Shown here: positions 1 to 13,901 of the stretch, in pieces | Layout of the letters: each line of letters opens with the position of its first letter | How positions within the stretch are numbered: the first letter of the stretch is position 1 | Assembly (NCBI GenBank): GCA_013398955.1 | Contig: VWPU01010145.1 | Span: 496,001 to 560,000, forward strand | DNA length: 64,000 nucleotides | From: Callaeas wilsoni | Taxonomy: Eukaryota > Chordata > Aves > Passeriformes > Callaeidae | Reading direction: 5' to 3' | Translations under genes and position numbers: made by a program | The notes under the pieces: generated by a model | Seen by the model: only the letters and a program-made list of their open reading frames with translations | What the model was told of the DNA's origin: nothing | Database searches by the model: none

Positions 1-656
1 ATGTGAAGTTTTAGAGGGACTTTCTGCACAGTCCACAATATTTTTAATTGGTTTTTGTTTTCTGTCTGCTACATAAAGTGACTTCATCATCCTGATGTTG
101 CCATTTAAATTACATTTCTTATTCATTTAAAGTACTTTCACTGCTACAATTGTCAGTAGTTAGTGCTACTTACCAGACTTCTGTGTCCAACATAATTAGA
201 TGCTGTTGTCCTACAAATTATTTTTAGATATGTTCCAAGCGCTCCAAGTATGCTCAGTGCACTGCATTGCAAGGAAAACCATTGTTGCTTTAGTGTCTAG
301 GGTACTGTCCATGGATAAAATCACCTACACTGAGGATGTTTAACTGCAGTTTCAAGAAAGTGACTGCATGATAAACTGTCCAAAGCTGAAACAGAGAAAA
401 TGAGCTGTTTTTTAAAAATTTGCTGTTATTTTTTAGCAAGGTAAAGAATTCAAGTAAATGTGTGGTAACTAGCTAACTGACTAGCTAAATAACTATGGCC
501 ATTTTCTTATATGTATCTTGTTCCAGATATTTTCAAGAGAAATGCCAAATGACACCACTGCTCCATAAAAGCTTTTAAAGGTGATATCGCCTCTCTCTGC
601 CTCTCATCTATTTGCATTGGAAAGCAGCAATATCATTTTAATATCAAACTGCTGAA
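1..656. other. Unique AT-rich DNA, no gene seen
   Basis: No open frame of note, no recognisable repeat and no RNA gene was seen. Composition is the AT-rich background of the whole window. Confidence 0.6.
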
Positions 657-775
657 AAATTGGTTGTGGATTTTCCATCATTGGAAATGTTCAAGGTCTG
701 GTTATGCAGACATTCGAGCAACTTGTTCTATTTGAAGATGTACCTGCCCATGGCAGAGGGTTGAAATAGATGGTC
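657..775 (+). repeat. CR1 LINE 3' end fragment (plus)
   Basis: The stretch follows the avian CR1 3' end in order: a 'ggttgtggat' block, 'ccatcattggaaatgttcaagg', 'gagcaacttgttc', then 'gaagatgtacctgcccatgg' and 'cagagggttgaa' running to about 775. It is 5' truncated, as is usual for CR1, and heavily diverged, so it is an old copy. It stops exactly where an opposite-strand CR1 begins. Its own octamer-like tail is not visible, so it was probably interrupted by, or recombined with, the neighbour. Confidence 0.7.
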
Positions 776-1113
776 ATAAAATCGTAGAATGGCTTGGGCT
801 GGAAGGGATCTTAAAGATCACCTTGTTCCAAGCCCCCTGCCATAGGCAGACACACCTTCCAGTAGACCAGGTTGCTCAGAGCCTCATCTAACCCAGCCTT
901 GAACATTCTAGGGGTGAAATAACCACAGGTCCTCTGGGCAGCCTGTTCCAGTGCCTTACCACAATCACAGTAAAGAATTTCTTCCTAATATCTAATCTAA
1001 ACCTGTGTTCTTTCAGTTTGAAGCCCTTACCCTTTGTTCTGTCACTACAAGATCTCTCTGTAAATAGTCTCTCTTCACCTTCCTTGTGGGCTCCCTTCAG
1101 ATACCAGAAGGAT
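776..1113 (-). repeat. CR1 LINE 3' end (minus)
   Basis: On the plus strand this reads as the reverse complement of an avian CR1 3' end. It begins with 'atcgtagaatggcttgggct' and 'ggaagggatcttaaagatca', then 'ccaagccccctgccat', 'agaccaggttgctcagagcc', 'cagcctgttccagtgcc', 'agtaaagaatttcttcc' and 'taatatctaatctaaacc', and ends near the 'ctcccttcagataccagaag' block. That covers the C-terminal ORF2 coding part and the 3' UTR. It is the best-preserved CR1 in the window and 5' truncated. Its 3' end faces the 3' end of the plus-strand copy just before it. Confidence 0.92.
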
Positions 1114-4100
1114 CCAACCCCAAACGCATTCTATGTTTGTGTCAAATTCAAGCCTCACCATTGTTTCTCCATTTATTAAAAGGTTGCCCATAAATCAGTC
1201 AGTACCTCTGGTCTCATCTCCCCACATATCTCCCAAACTTCTTTGACTATTCCGTTCTAGTGAACAGTTACATTTTTATCCCATTTGTCATGCTGGTTGT
1301 CATGAATGGACAATAACAAAATTTCAGACACTTCAGATGCCCTCAGTGACAAAGTAGTTGATATCAGCTATTTTAATTCTTTTTACTCTCTCTGGGTGCA
1401 ATTCTCATTTCTGTGTCTAAAGAGTAGCTGTCTGGAGTCAAACTAACCATCTTTTTTATGGCCAGCCAAAAGAAAGAGATACTTTCAGGGTAGCCTTTAT
1501 GTGACCTCTTTTAAAGGTCTTTTTTATGGAAAAAGTGTCCCATGCCTTAGAAGTGTCTATTTCTTGCTCAGATAAATCTTACCTTCTGCATCTAATCAAG
1601 TTCTTACTGCCACCAGTGACCTTGTTTTTCTAATGTTTCTAACATTTATCTGCAAAGTAACAAGACTAGAAGTCCTGGAACAGATTGTTCAAATTTGTTC
1701 AAAGTAAATCTATGCAAAAGATCTTCAAAACTAGAGCTGGGTCTATCAGGTTGAGCTTTCCATCCTGTGAAGTTTTGAAAATTTTATCTCTAACTAAATA
1801 GAACAGAAAGTTGAAATGTTGACATTTTACCTGACTCAACTATATTAAAAGAACAATAAAGCTCAGCTACAAAAAAGTCGGTCTTAATATATCTGAAAAA
1901 TTCTTTTTCATTTTCCCTCTACTAAAAAAACGCCTTTAAATCTTCAGGAAAGGATTACATAAAATTTGGAAATGTATTGAAATTTTTATTTTAAAACTTG
2001 AGAGAGCATCTTTCAACCATGTCAGTGCGACATCAGAAGCTTCAAAGCCCACTCCTCTCTGCTACTGAGTTTTGCTTTTGACAGATAATTATTTTCTGAC
2101 CTCAGAGTCTCACTTGAAAATTCCTGATGGATTGCAGGTAAAGCAAATTTAAATTTAAAAAAAAGTCTTGACATAGATCAAGGTAGGTAAGGCCCACATT
2201 TCATGTTAGTCCTAGTATGTCTGTATTTATTTCATACTCATTTTCATTTACTGTAGCAAAACTGAGCAACTCAGGTTGGTTAGCAGTTATCACGGATGTT
2301 TCTAGATTGAGGTGTTACGAGCTTTGTTCAAAGCCAAAGCTCACTTCACAGGCATGCTGGAGTAAAGCCATCTCTCTTTCTAAGGCCAGCACCTGTTCCA
2401 GGCAGCTTTCTAAACTTCACAAGATTGCCTAAATAAACATGCCCCTCAGAGGCCCCTAATGGCACAGGAACACTGTGCAGGATGATCACTGCCTTGAGGT
2501 GTCCTGGTGGCTGGACACCCACAGACATCACACATCTTAGAAGTTTCATGGTGCGTCTGGGAAAAACCTGTGTAGTAGATAACATCATCTTGTTGCTGCA
2601 GTATTCAGCAGCGTTGGGACCTAATCTGATTTTATTCTGCACTGTCTAAAATGAGTTTAGAAATAGAAAAGTAATTGCTTCCCATTTCAGTTTGGCAAGA
2701 GTTAAAATTTTAATAATTTCAATGAGACTCACCTCGCCATCTGTATCTTCCTCAGCTTTCATTCTGGAGAAATAGCTGGTTCTGAGCACAGACCCTGCTA
2801 AATCAAATTCATACTAGACTACAAAGGATCGAACTGAGGGACTAGTGGGCCAACTTCTTCTGTTATTCTAGAACTTACAGCACTTAAATTACTATGGAAC
2901 CACTTCGCTACCAGAAAATTAGGTCATCTGCTTCCCATCATATCAGAGTTATTTTCACTGTGTTTAAATGCAAGAGTATACCTTCAGTGGTTCAAAAAAA
3001 CCCACATGACCCCTTTGGGTAAATGCCTTTATTCAATCTGTGTTATAACTTTATTGTTGAATTAATTTCCTGATCCCATCAACTACAGGGTGGCCTTGAG
3101 CTTCTGGAAATGTCTTTCTTGCAGTGCCACTATTTTGAACTAAAAATTCCTTCCTGAATCAAACTATCTTTAGCCTGAAGTTTCTCATGTTTTTTCTTGG
3201 CTCAAATAACGAGTTTGGAAATATTAGTTAATTCTATTAGAGTGCTTGAGATAGCGAAGTAGGAAAAAAAAAATCTCTTTCATGTTTTAAGAACTTACTT
3301 TCAGATGTTATACATGGGTAATTGAAAGGTAGCCTCTGCACATGCACATACACAACTCTCTTTAACTGTGGACTTAATCTTGTTACATTTGATTACAGTT
3401 CTTTATTAAAAGTAAGACTAAAAGTATAAGTGCCAAAATTCTAAAGGTTTTTGCAACAACAGTCTGAAAAATAATATTTGTTAATTGCATCCAGGTGTTC
3501 TGTGTTCTTTATGCTGCAGTAGAAGTAGCTATTGCTTTCTTGTACTAGTACTGTCATTCAAGAGTAAACAACTCTATCATTTCTACGATCAATGTTCACC
3601 TGAGATCTCCTTGCTGACATTTAGATCAAGACAAAGCCATAATTGCTGGTAAAAGCTGGGAGTTGCCTGCAGGACACTCTGTCATGATAAGCTGGTGGAG
3701 TTCCAGGGATCTGGCAGCCCAGCACAGGGCTGAAAGCTGTGGGTAACTGCTGTGTGCACCTCTAACTGCTCCATGTGCAATAGTCTTCTGGTCAGGGTCA
3801 CTACAACGGGCCAGGACAAAGCTTTGCTTTGTCACTTACTTGCCGTTTCCTTGGATGCTTCTATGTTTCAAAGGGCAGAGAAATGACAGAAGAAATTCAC
3901 ACTCTTTTAAGATAATACGTAACACAGTTGGGATGTATCACACTAAGGAGATATCTCCAGCGAACAGGACTGAGACAACCAGCTTGTATTAAACACCCCG
4001 TGTCTAGACAGAGAGAGATAGGCATGATGAATGTCATGTCATGTGTCAAACACTTGAACCAAAATTAGAGTAAAGCTGTGGAGAAACCTGTAGAAATTTT

Positions 4101-7100
4101 GATTTAACGATGGCATGGTAGTGCTGCAATAACTGTGTTTGCTTTTCCCAAAACCTTTCAGGTTTTGAGTGGCTGTCAAGCACTACCAATGGCATACTAA
4201 CTGTGACTTCATACACTCTTACAGTTGTTTAAACAGGTCTCTGTGTGTTAGAACAGAGAAAAGATAACCTAAAAAGAAAGAAACAGCATGACCTCCAGTA
4301 TGAGAGTAGAGAAAAAAGAGGACAAAGCACCCAGCACAGCTTGGAGGTACTTTGTCCCTAACACACGTGACACCATTGGTAGGAAATTTACCTCTTCTGT
4401 ACTGCAGAAGAAATAGTTCACACATCCAGGCATAATGGCTAGAAAGCTATAGCTCATCAATCTTCATCCATTTACAGTTCATTTAGATATTTTCTTATTT
4501 TCTTTTCCTTTTTTTTTTTTAACTTGAAGAGGCTGCAGAAGAGGCAGAGATTGGAACAAAGTGAGAAATCAGTATTCTAAGGTTACAGTCAAGCCATATT
4601 CATGCATACTTCATATGTATATACACACAAAAATCCCCAAACCCTTTGCCACTAAGGGCTAATCCTATTAAATATCCAAAGGGTTTCCAGGATTTTTGAT
4701 AAATTGAATGTATCTCCTTCTTTTAAAGGCATGGCTTCTAATTAGCATTATTAAAGGGAAGAAAACACTGGAAACACTAAAATATCCTTATTTAAATTAT
4801 TTCACCGTTTTCAAAGAGATGTGAAAGACAGACTTTCCAGTGGACATTTATTACTTTAGGAAATAAAAGGAAACTTGTCAAATGTATATTTTTAAACGCA
4901 ATACGTTTAAGAAAGAGATATAATTGGTCTTATTGATAGGGGCGTTTGTCAGTTATTAGCAACAATAAAGCACACTTCAAATTAAAAAGAAAGTCTTATA
5001 TTAGGTGTTTCCTTGAATTATTGCAATACCCTGGAAAAATAATGTCTATAGAAGGACTTCAGTTGTAAATCATTATATTATAAAAAGACAGGAAATAAAA
5101 ATATATAGATAATTAAGCATTTAAAACTTTTATTTTCATAGTTGGATCAATTGTTTCTCTACTAGAAGAATAAGAATGTTTAATTTATTTACATGATACA
5201 TTTATTCCATACTAACTTCCGAATTTGTTAATGAAGTGGTAAACATCTCACTATTTTAGCGTGCTTAGATCACATTGCAGTGAAAGTGAGATCACATGTT
5301 TAAGAAGCTCAATCTTCTCCAGGATTGAGATTCACTTCCAAAAAACTAGAGGACATTGCTTTCAAATAAATTATAAGAAGAAGAGAAAGAAGAGAAGATC
5401 TAAAGGATGTCATAAAACAGGCTTTGACAGTCAGCTGATAAACAGAGCTGAAGAAAACTGAAAACTAGGACAAAAGATAAAATGTGTAATGGGTTCACAG
5501 GAATACTGATGAAAAACAGTATATTGAGAAGTCACTAATACTGGAAGGAAATAGCATATGATGACAGAAACCATTAGAAAACCCCTTAGGCATACAAAAC
5601 ATTTTCTGAAAAAGGAAATTAAATTTGCAAGTTATTGATGTTAAAGCTTAAAATTACTCAGGAGCTATCTCTGATTTTATATACAAAACCAACTGCTAAG
5701 GGTTATTTACAATCTCTAACAGAGTATATGCTACTTTTGTAACTTTTTATGAAGAAAATTCTATACATCATTCCTCTAAGAAATGAGAAGAAAATTCTAG
5801 AAATAACGAACTTGTTAAAGCAATGTGAAACTTGGAAAGGAGTAACACAAAAGAAGCTCTCCTGAGTAAGACTAAGTATACCTCTAGCCCAGTTTCTAGT
5901 CCCTGGCAATGACTAATGGTGAATGCCTAGGAAAGAGCAAAAAAGAGGACAAGCAAATAGTGATATCTCCTGTATATATTCTTCTCACATCCAAAAATAA
6001 TGGATTAGGGATTTCCTGAGCCAAAGGTTTGACATATTTTATTGCTGTTTTTATTTAATAGTCCTGTGTAACTTTTCCTTCTGTGCATTTGTCTCACCCT
6101 TTTTCTTTACTCAGTGTAAGCCTCTGCAAGTTATGTTCCACTCTTTCTTGCACCAGAGGAGTTTCACAGCTTTACCATTGCTGTGTGAACAAACACTTCT
6201 CTTGCAATAATCACCTTCTGATTTCATTTCACTTTTTTTCAAAAATGCAGCAAATATTTTTTCTGTGATTATCTCATCTTTACCACTCATGATTTGAAAG
6301 AACCTAATTGTATTTTAACTTGGTCAAACTTTTTCCAAGTGGTAGAGTCTTTGTTGGTGTTGTTCCCCCTATAGAAGCTTTGATCATCCTTGTTTCCTCC
6401 TCTATGCTTTCACTAACAGTAATTATTTGAATCAAAGATGTTTTCACTGTTGCTGAGCAATGGGCTAACCAAGGAAACCTTGAGGGAGGATTTGATACAA
6501 AGCCTGGCAAAACTCCAGAAACCTGTTTGTTTTCCAGGTGCATTTTAAGGTATTCTAAGTAAAACTTAGTCCATAAATGGGTTTAATGATATTATACTAG
6601 GGAAAAATAATTATTATGAGAACCTACTGTTTTAGATCCCTCAAGCTACTGGGAAAAGCCTGAGACACTACTTGAAAAGGTCCTTTAAATAATCTCTCTG
6701 TTCAAAGACAAGGTGACATCATTTAGGATAGGAGATTTTAGTATGATCAATCATACCAAGTATACCAAACCTTCTCATCTGGTCTTACTGTTGTTTGATT
6801 GCAAAAGAAAAGGTTCATATAAATGAATTGGTTAGTCTGGAATTTCTCTAACCTGATTTAAATCATATTCTCAGAGTGCAGACACCATGACTGAATCAAA
6901 ATCATGAGGATAAGAAAAGATGAGATCACATTGAATGATTATTAGAAACTTGCAGAACTACATACCAAGCAGAAATAATATTTTGCTTAATAAATGAAGA
7001 AGCAATAAAAAAAAAAGAGAGTTTTATCAAGGACATTTTTTGCATTTACAGTTTCTTCACAATTATTCCAGATAAAGCAAAGGATGCCATTGGGCTGCTT

Positions 7101-7799
7101 AAAGGAAGACTGACACTGACTGAATAGAGAAGAGGATTTAAATGCTATCTGACATTATCAAATCAACCACTTTAAAGCAATAGTGAATTGAAAGTACTTT
7201 AATCCATCTCTTAAATTTCCAAGAAGAGAAAGATTATGTAAAACTTGTAATATGGATTTTATTTTTCAAAAAAGTATTCTTGAAATGTATCAACACATTA
7301 TTAGACAAAAGTTATCTTTTCAATGTCTGCAAGAAATAGAAATAAGAGGTATTATTCCAAGTGGTTTACCTCAAGCTATAATTCCAGTACTTAAAAATGA
7401 GAGCAGGCCATTGAATAGCATAGGTTTGTGAACAGCTCCAGGAGGAATATTGGGAGCAAAACAATTAATTCTGTTGTGGAAGAGAGGAGTCATTTTGCTA
7501 TCGTTAGATTTTTTTTGCTATTCCATATCCTCGTCTGAGTTTCTGAGGTCCATCTCAATAGTCAAACTGCTCTCGGCATGGTCAAAATAAGGAAAAGAGA
7601 ACCATCTCCTTGCCCTTGACTGATGCGGGACATCCAGGCATTCCCCTTCAGTCTCACCCTGTATGATCAGGCATCTACTCACGAGCTAGTATTTTTGTTT
7701 GTCTTGTGGTTACAAGGTGTCTTACACTTTGGACTCTCAAGACAGTAAACAAGCTGCACAGAAATTAACCTCAAACTCTTCTTAATTGTGCAATTAATG
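1114..7799. other. Unique AT-rich DNA, no gene seen
   Basis: Long stretch without a supportable exon or recognisable repeat. It holds simple homopolymer runs (poly-T near 4508-4520, poly-A near 7007) and a slightly GC-richer patch near 2440-2620. The short open frames look random, with no conserved motif and no splice or start context. Confidence 0.55.
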
Positions 7800-10046
7800 T
7801 AGCTGTTCCTGGCAGAACTGAGTCTGTGCCTGGCCACAACACGTTCTTCAGAGGTGACAGAGGCCCAGCAGTGTTTGCTAGGGCCATGGGGAAACTCTGG
7901 CCTTTCAGTTTACATCTGTTTCTTTTCAGTGTGTCACTGTCACCCAGCTTGGGGCTCGCAGTTTGCCTGTGCCAAGTGTGTACCTGGCTGCTCCTGGTGG
8001 CCTGCCCCACACCAAGGTCATGATTTCACCATGTCTACTTGGTCTTTGGAAGCCTCCTTTGTGTAACACCAAAGCAACCAGTTCAGCAGGAACAGAAACT
8101 AGTCACAGAAATAACTCAGGTGTTTCTCAGTGGACTCTTCACCTGTATTATTGGGAATAATAGCCTATTCATATAATTGCATCACTACTGTTCTTGAGGT
8201 TGAGGTCAATAATTTGCTGGGGCAGATAAGTGCAACGTCAATGAAAGGACGCGTACCCATCTGTGTCAGCAACGAATTTAGCTCACAGTCTAGGGAGACA
8301 AAAGTGGATCCAGCAAATAACTGATAAGAAATGAAGAGAAAAAGCTGTCTATTACCAGAACAACAAAGAAATTCGTATAGAGTAGTTACATTACACTGCA
8401 CCCTCTATGCAGCCTGATCCTTTATTATGCTGGAGTTCTCAATTACTATTCACTTCAATAAGAATCTTGTAGCACATTCACAGCTCACAAAATCAGGATT
8501 GTGGTACTGTGACTGGTATGCAAATTAGTAATATGTGAGATATTAAATATAAATTAAACTGTAAGGGGTTTAATCTTTGATTTGGAAGTGCAATGAGTGG
8601 GAGCACTTATTAACAGAGGTATAATTCTTATCAGATACATACATGTATGCAAATACCTTTTTTTTTGTCTTACTTTGAGCCAATATAAGATTAAAAAATT
8701 CTATTAACCATTTCATTTTCGCAGAAGAGAGCTGGAGGAACACATCTGAAATGCAATCTTCTCACACCATTTCCAAAGTGTTTCAGTAGGATTACACGCA
8801 GGACAATGGGTAATGCTTTTCTTGTAACAGAGTGGTGCTGCTGTTCCCCACATGCATTGTGAGGCTGTAATGCCCAGCCTTTTTAGCCAACATTATTGCA
8901 AGATTTCCAGACAAGAAGAAAACCTATGAATAATACTTTGGATTTAAGATAGATTTCAGAAAGATTTTTTTATGGTTCATGTGAACATAAACTGTTCACA
9001 AAATTAAAATCTATTGCTCTTGTGAGCTTCAGTGGGCCTGATGTTTCAAGCTCTGAGATGAAGAAGAACTTCTTTGCTGGTTCTCAGTTTATTGAGCATA
9101 ATGTGCTTTATTCCCTGGTATAGCCATGTTGGTAGACACCCAGGTAAGAACAAATTCTGATAGGATGGAGATAATGTTCATTCAGATTTCAGTGAGATCA
9201 GACTGAAAGTGTTACAGCTAATTCAGTCCTGATCCAGCTGAACATCTGAGAGTGTTCTTGTCCTTAAGGTTTTGAACCATGCACAGAGGTGACTTTTTCT
9301 GGTCATGTGAGTGCCCTGGACTTGGAATTCTCTAAGAAAATCCTGGAGAAGGACTTGTCTTAAGGCCAGACCATCCTTCTATTCTTTCTTAGGCACCAGG
9401 TCTACTGATGTGAGTATCAGTGCTGTACTAAGACAAGACCACATCGCTTAACGGGTCTTTCATATTTAACTACAGTCACCCTCAGTTTTACATCTTTCTG
9501 CTGCACAAACACTGGAACTTTGGCTGTTCATTTAGCTCAGTGTAAAAGTGAACTTTATAGTATTACAGCTGTGAATATGGAAATACACACATCACCCAGA
9601 GCCTTAAATTTTCTAGACCTTTAGCTACCAGCCAGCAAGGCTGTTCCTTACGTTTACAGTGAAATTATAGAGTAATACCCGCCTGTTCTGCTGAGAAAGG
9701 GAAATAGTGGAAGCGCCCTTTCTTTGAGTAATTTTTGCGGTGTTACTGGTCTGTCATAAATATATTCAGTATTTAATTTCTACTGTATATTGCATCAGTG
9801 TTTATACTATAAATCAAATCTTTGAGGAGTGGTGTTTATATTACCCATGTATTCATATGCACAAGAAGAGTAATCCTGACTTAAAGTTCCTCCAGCATTC
9901 TGACAGGCAAAAAGCAGAGTTACAAGTGCTACAAGATTATTTACAAGGTAATACCCATTTTTTTCCTGTTGTCTTTTGAAAGTCACTAACAACCAAATAC
10001 CCTCACTTAGTATTGAGAGAAAAATAGCAAGGCCTTAGATCGAGGA
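7800..10046. other. Unique DNA with a mildly GC-rich patch, no gene seen
   Basis: A patch at about 7800-8120 has raised GC, which opens several overlapping 60-80 codon frames on both strands. None has a recognisable domain and I do not call a gene. The rest, to 10046, is AT-rich and featureless. Confidence 0.5.
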
Positions 10047-10069
10047 AGCAGCAGCAGCAGCAGCAGCAG
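10047..10069 (+). repeat. (AGC)n microsatellite, about 7.7 units
   Basis: Uninterrupted AGC/CAG trinucleotide run. One frame across it (10039 to the stop at about 10206) is open for about 56 codons and would read as poly-alanine. It has no ATG and no good upstream splice acceptor, so it is treated as a simple repeat. Confidence 0.95.
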
Positions 10070-13000
10070 GTGTACTTCTGTCTCTCCTTACTCCCTGTCC
10101 TTCGGCTTTTATAGCCTACATACCTGAATCACCTCCACTGCCTTTCCAGCACTGTGGAGATGACTCCAAGCCAGATCTGCCTACAGCCCCTGGCATCGGA
10201 GCCTAGAGTGGCCTTTGACCTCATTTTGTACTCAAGCCACTATGCTGTGCACTCATAGGCTTTCACAGTACCTCCCGTCAGGCAGCTTTTTTGAACACAC
10301 ACAACTGCACAGATGTGACAGTAGAAAAAAATTCACCAAACCCCTCTCCCTATAAAGAAAAAACATATACCTACTGTCCTGGCAATATGGCTGTGCTGGA
10401 ATAAGAGAGAAAAGGCAAATGCAAGGCAAAACCAGTTTAATTTGGTGCCCCAAAAGTAGCACCTGCGTCCTCTGAAGTGACACATAAAAACCCCAGAGAT
10501 ATTCTCAGAGGAATCAGTTCCACACACCTGGGAATGATTTTTCAATATTAAGAAGAGATGGAGACATAAAAATCAAGAGAAAAAATACAGAAATATGCAG
10601 GGGGGCTTTCTTGTAAATCATTTAAAAAGAAAAATAAAAAAAGCTTTAGGAATTGGCTTAGCTTTATCTCAAGGAAATGTGGAGGCTATAAATACATTGA
10701 CTGGAAAAATATCCTGAATAAATCTACTGTTCCTGCTATTCTGGCTTGCTGAGGGTGACAAATCACTTGATATAACCCTTATTCAATTTAACACACCTTG
10801 AAAAACCTAATAAAGTCTTTTAAGCAGAGGTATGGGGGAGGATGCCCCTATTATGCTAAGAGATGAGCTGAACAAGTTTAATTTCAGTTTATGATTAAGG
10901 AAAATACGTGGATATATTGCTGCATTGAGAGACTTAAAGTCTACTGTATATCACAATGGCATATTTATGAGCAACACAATGTGATGCTCTCATTCACTCA
11001 CAAAGAGAAAGACATATACAAGCCAACAGCAATCTCAAATCTCAGAGGAATCACACACAGCTTCAGCTTCCAGTTTAGCGAAAATAAATTATTTTAATCT
11101 GTAACAAGTGCTGCAAAAATTTAAATAAGTGAACAATAAATACATAATAATATCAACCTAGGACTAATTATTGTTTTTTTCTGGTGATATTCTCAGTTAT
11201 GATAAAACTTAATGAGGCTTTTAAAACAAAACTATGCTAAATACTTACTACCATAAATTGCCTTGAAAAAACTAAAAAATGAAGAGGAGTAAACTCTATA
11301 GTGAAAATAAATGGGCCAGATACTATCTTCTATTCCAACCCTTTATACAATCCCGTCAGCATATAAGGTTTGCCACCTGTGGAGGTAGGAGTCATTGTTC
11401 CCACATGATTCACTCAATCTGCTCTAGAGGATTTCCTCAAACATCCCTTTCCTTAAACACCTCCACTCCCAAGCTGTACATCCTGTGCTCTTGCTCTCAT
11501 GAGAAGCAGCAGAGAATTTAATTCAATGATTCTTTGCTCCCTAACTCCTGATGAGAACAGGACTGATGACTCGATCAGGATTTTCCCTGCTTTCCCCTAC
11601 TACCAACAACTCAATAAGTTACACTCTGAAGGACGGTTGGAATTGGCAAAGTTCACATTCTACAGCTCACCCCAGCAAAGACTTGATTCTCTGGCCTGGT
11701 GGGGCTTGATGATCTTCAGCTCTTCAGGGCTCTGTCACCAGTGTGTTCCTGCCCTCGAACGAGTACAGTCCATACGTTGGGTAGTTTTAATGTGGTTTCA
11801 CCTCACATATCACAATTTAAATTCCCTTATATAGCATACATCCTCAAAGTGAAAGAATTTACAGTGGAAATGGCACTCGTAGACATCCTAACAGAATGCT
11901 GTATTTTTGCTGTGATTGCTTTGGAGAACACCAGTGGATACAGGAAATTGAATGAAACACAACTCTCAAAAAAGCTGTGAACTTCTGAAATCTTTTACTT
12001 TCTCATTGGAAATAAATTTTTTTTGGAAAACTTGTCAAGGCCATTGCTTTTTAAAACTCATTTTCTACTTCTGTATCCTTGAAACACTTTAAAAATGTTT
12101 ACTTGATTAAAAACTGACCACTCAACCTTGTCAAATGCTTTTCCTGCATGTAAAGACAAAGGAATGCATTGAGCTAGTAAATTATAATAATCTCATAATC
12201 CTAAGAGCATGTTTACAGAGTTTTCATATTGCTAATTGCCAAGGGAGTTGGCATTTAATTACTTTCTACAATCTTCACACAGTATTTCTCTTTTGTCTTA
12301 GCTTTTGAGAATATGCAGTTAGTCTTTTTCTCCAATTACCTGAAAGACCCTAAATAACAAAATAATTTTGTTTGTCCAGTGTGATGAAAGATTTTATTTA
12401 TCTGTCATATCTGAAATTTAAATACAGTTTTAATTTATTTTACATGTTGAGATTTCATATGAGTTTGCTCTTTGACAATCTTGTTATTTATTTTGTATTT
12501 ATTTTGTTTTCTGTCAAAGTCATGCAAGATTAATAAATATAACTCTCACAGTATTGGCAGTTTTCCAGATAATTTTATTAATTTTCATTCTTACCCTCCA
12601 TAATAGCAGAAAGTTCACCTTTTCTTTCCTCCTCCTTGGACCCTTGCCCAAATTCATATTCAAGCCAAACTCACATTAAAGCTTAGAAAGTATTGCTGAA
12701 ATTAGATTTTAAAGATTAGATCAAAACTCTTCAAGGCATAAATAAGCTGCCTGCACCAATATTGTTTCTGTGTTCACACATGTATTTCAAAATTAATGCT
12801 ATGAAATATCTTTTCACATAAAATATGAAAAAGATGAGAAACTGTTTAAGTGGCTGAAAGGGAAAATTAAGCCACAACTCTACATGAAAAGGTGTTCCCT
12901 GCACCATTTTGAAACATTTTATTCTGAAAAGCTGGAATCTAAAAGTAAGCAAAGTAACTTTGCTGATGAAAAAAGATAGCATTTTATTTTCCAAATTAAT

Positions 13001-13401
13001 GCTTGGGACATTTAATGAAAAAAGAAAAAAAACCCACCAAACCAGCTTTCAGTGTAGGGTCATGCCAAGGAAACAAATTTGCTTTGAAACGAATTCCTTA
13101 CAATCCTGTGCGCTGCGTAAAGATTTTTATGATATTACAAAGTGCTGAACAGATCTCAGCAAAACATTTGTTATGAAGTACATAACTAAAAATTGTGTAC
13201 AATTATACAAAGTGTAACCAAAACTGATCATGCTACATATAGTATTCGTTTAATATTTTCAGGTGGAAAAAAAAGAAACAAAGATACTTTTAAAATCTTA
13301 GCTATTTTGTTTCATATAATTTTTCTAATTTTGAAATCAACCTGACAAGAATTTCAGGCTAAAAAATTTTATTTCAACTCCTAACACAAAATATTTTTTA
13401 A
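10070..13401. other. Unique DNA, no gene seen
   Basis: Mostly AT-rich. About 10100-10260 and 11340-11800 are a little richer in GC and carry open frames of up to 111 codons (11499-11834). Those translations show no recognisable domain, and I take them as chance. An A/C-rich run lies near 13018-13042. Confidence 0.5.
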
Positions 13402-13490
13402 TCTTTTTTTTTGTTGTCTGCTTGTTCATTTGTTTGGTTTTTTTGTTTGGGGGTGTTGTTCTTTTGTAGGTTTTTTGTTGTTTTGGTTGG
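13402..13490 (+). repeat. G/T-rich low-complexity tract
   Basis: About 90 bp made almost only of T and G on the plus strand, with T runs, 'gttgttg' and 'tttggttttttt' words and one run of five G. It is one of four such tracts in the window, all with G/T on the plus strand. Confidence 0.85.
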
Positions 13491-13901
13491 TCACAGAGCT
13501 GCATATTCCATTGTCTGCACAGTTCAACTGTTCACATGCTGCCTAAAGCAGTAGGGAATGCTTCAAGGAAAGAAAGCAGTGTCTCAATTCAGAACATCTT
13601 TGGTTTGGTCTGTAATGGATAGGGCACATCTTTGATTAAAACCTGCATGGCAGCAGTTAGTAAGATTCAGTCACCAGGAAATATATATTATCCTCTCCAA
13701 AGAGTATTCAAAAACTGTTTAAGTTAAATTAAAAAGAAATATTACATTTTTATTCCTTAAGTTAACTCTCGATTAATTCCAATAGTCCTTAATGCATTCA
13801 TGGTTTGGGGGTGAATGTTAGCAATTAGCTAGTAATCTAACTGTGGGGTGTACATGTGTAAATGATTAATCCAGAATTTTTAATAGATCTTCTTTTACGT
13901 G

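Noticed and set aside
10039..10206. Poly-alanine exon across the CAG repeat
   Set aside because: No start codon, no convincing splice acceptor, and the frame closes soon after; a simple microsatellite explains it.
11499..11834. 111-codon open frame
   Set aside because: No recognisable domain, overlaps another unrelated frame, and no start or splice context.
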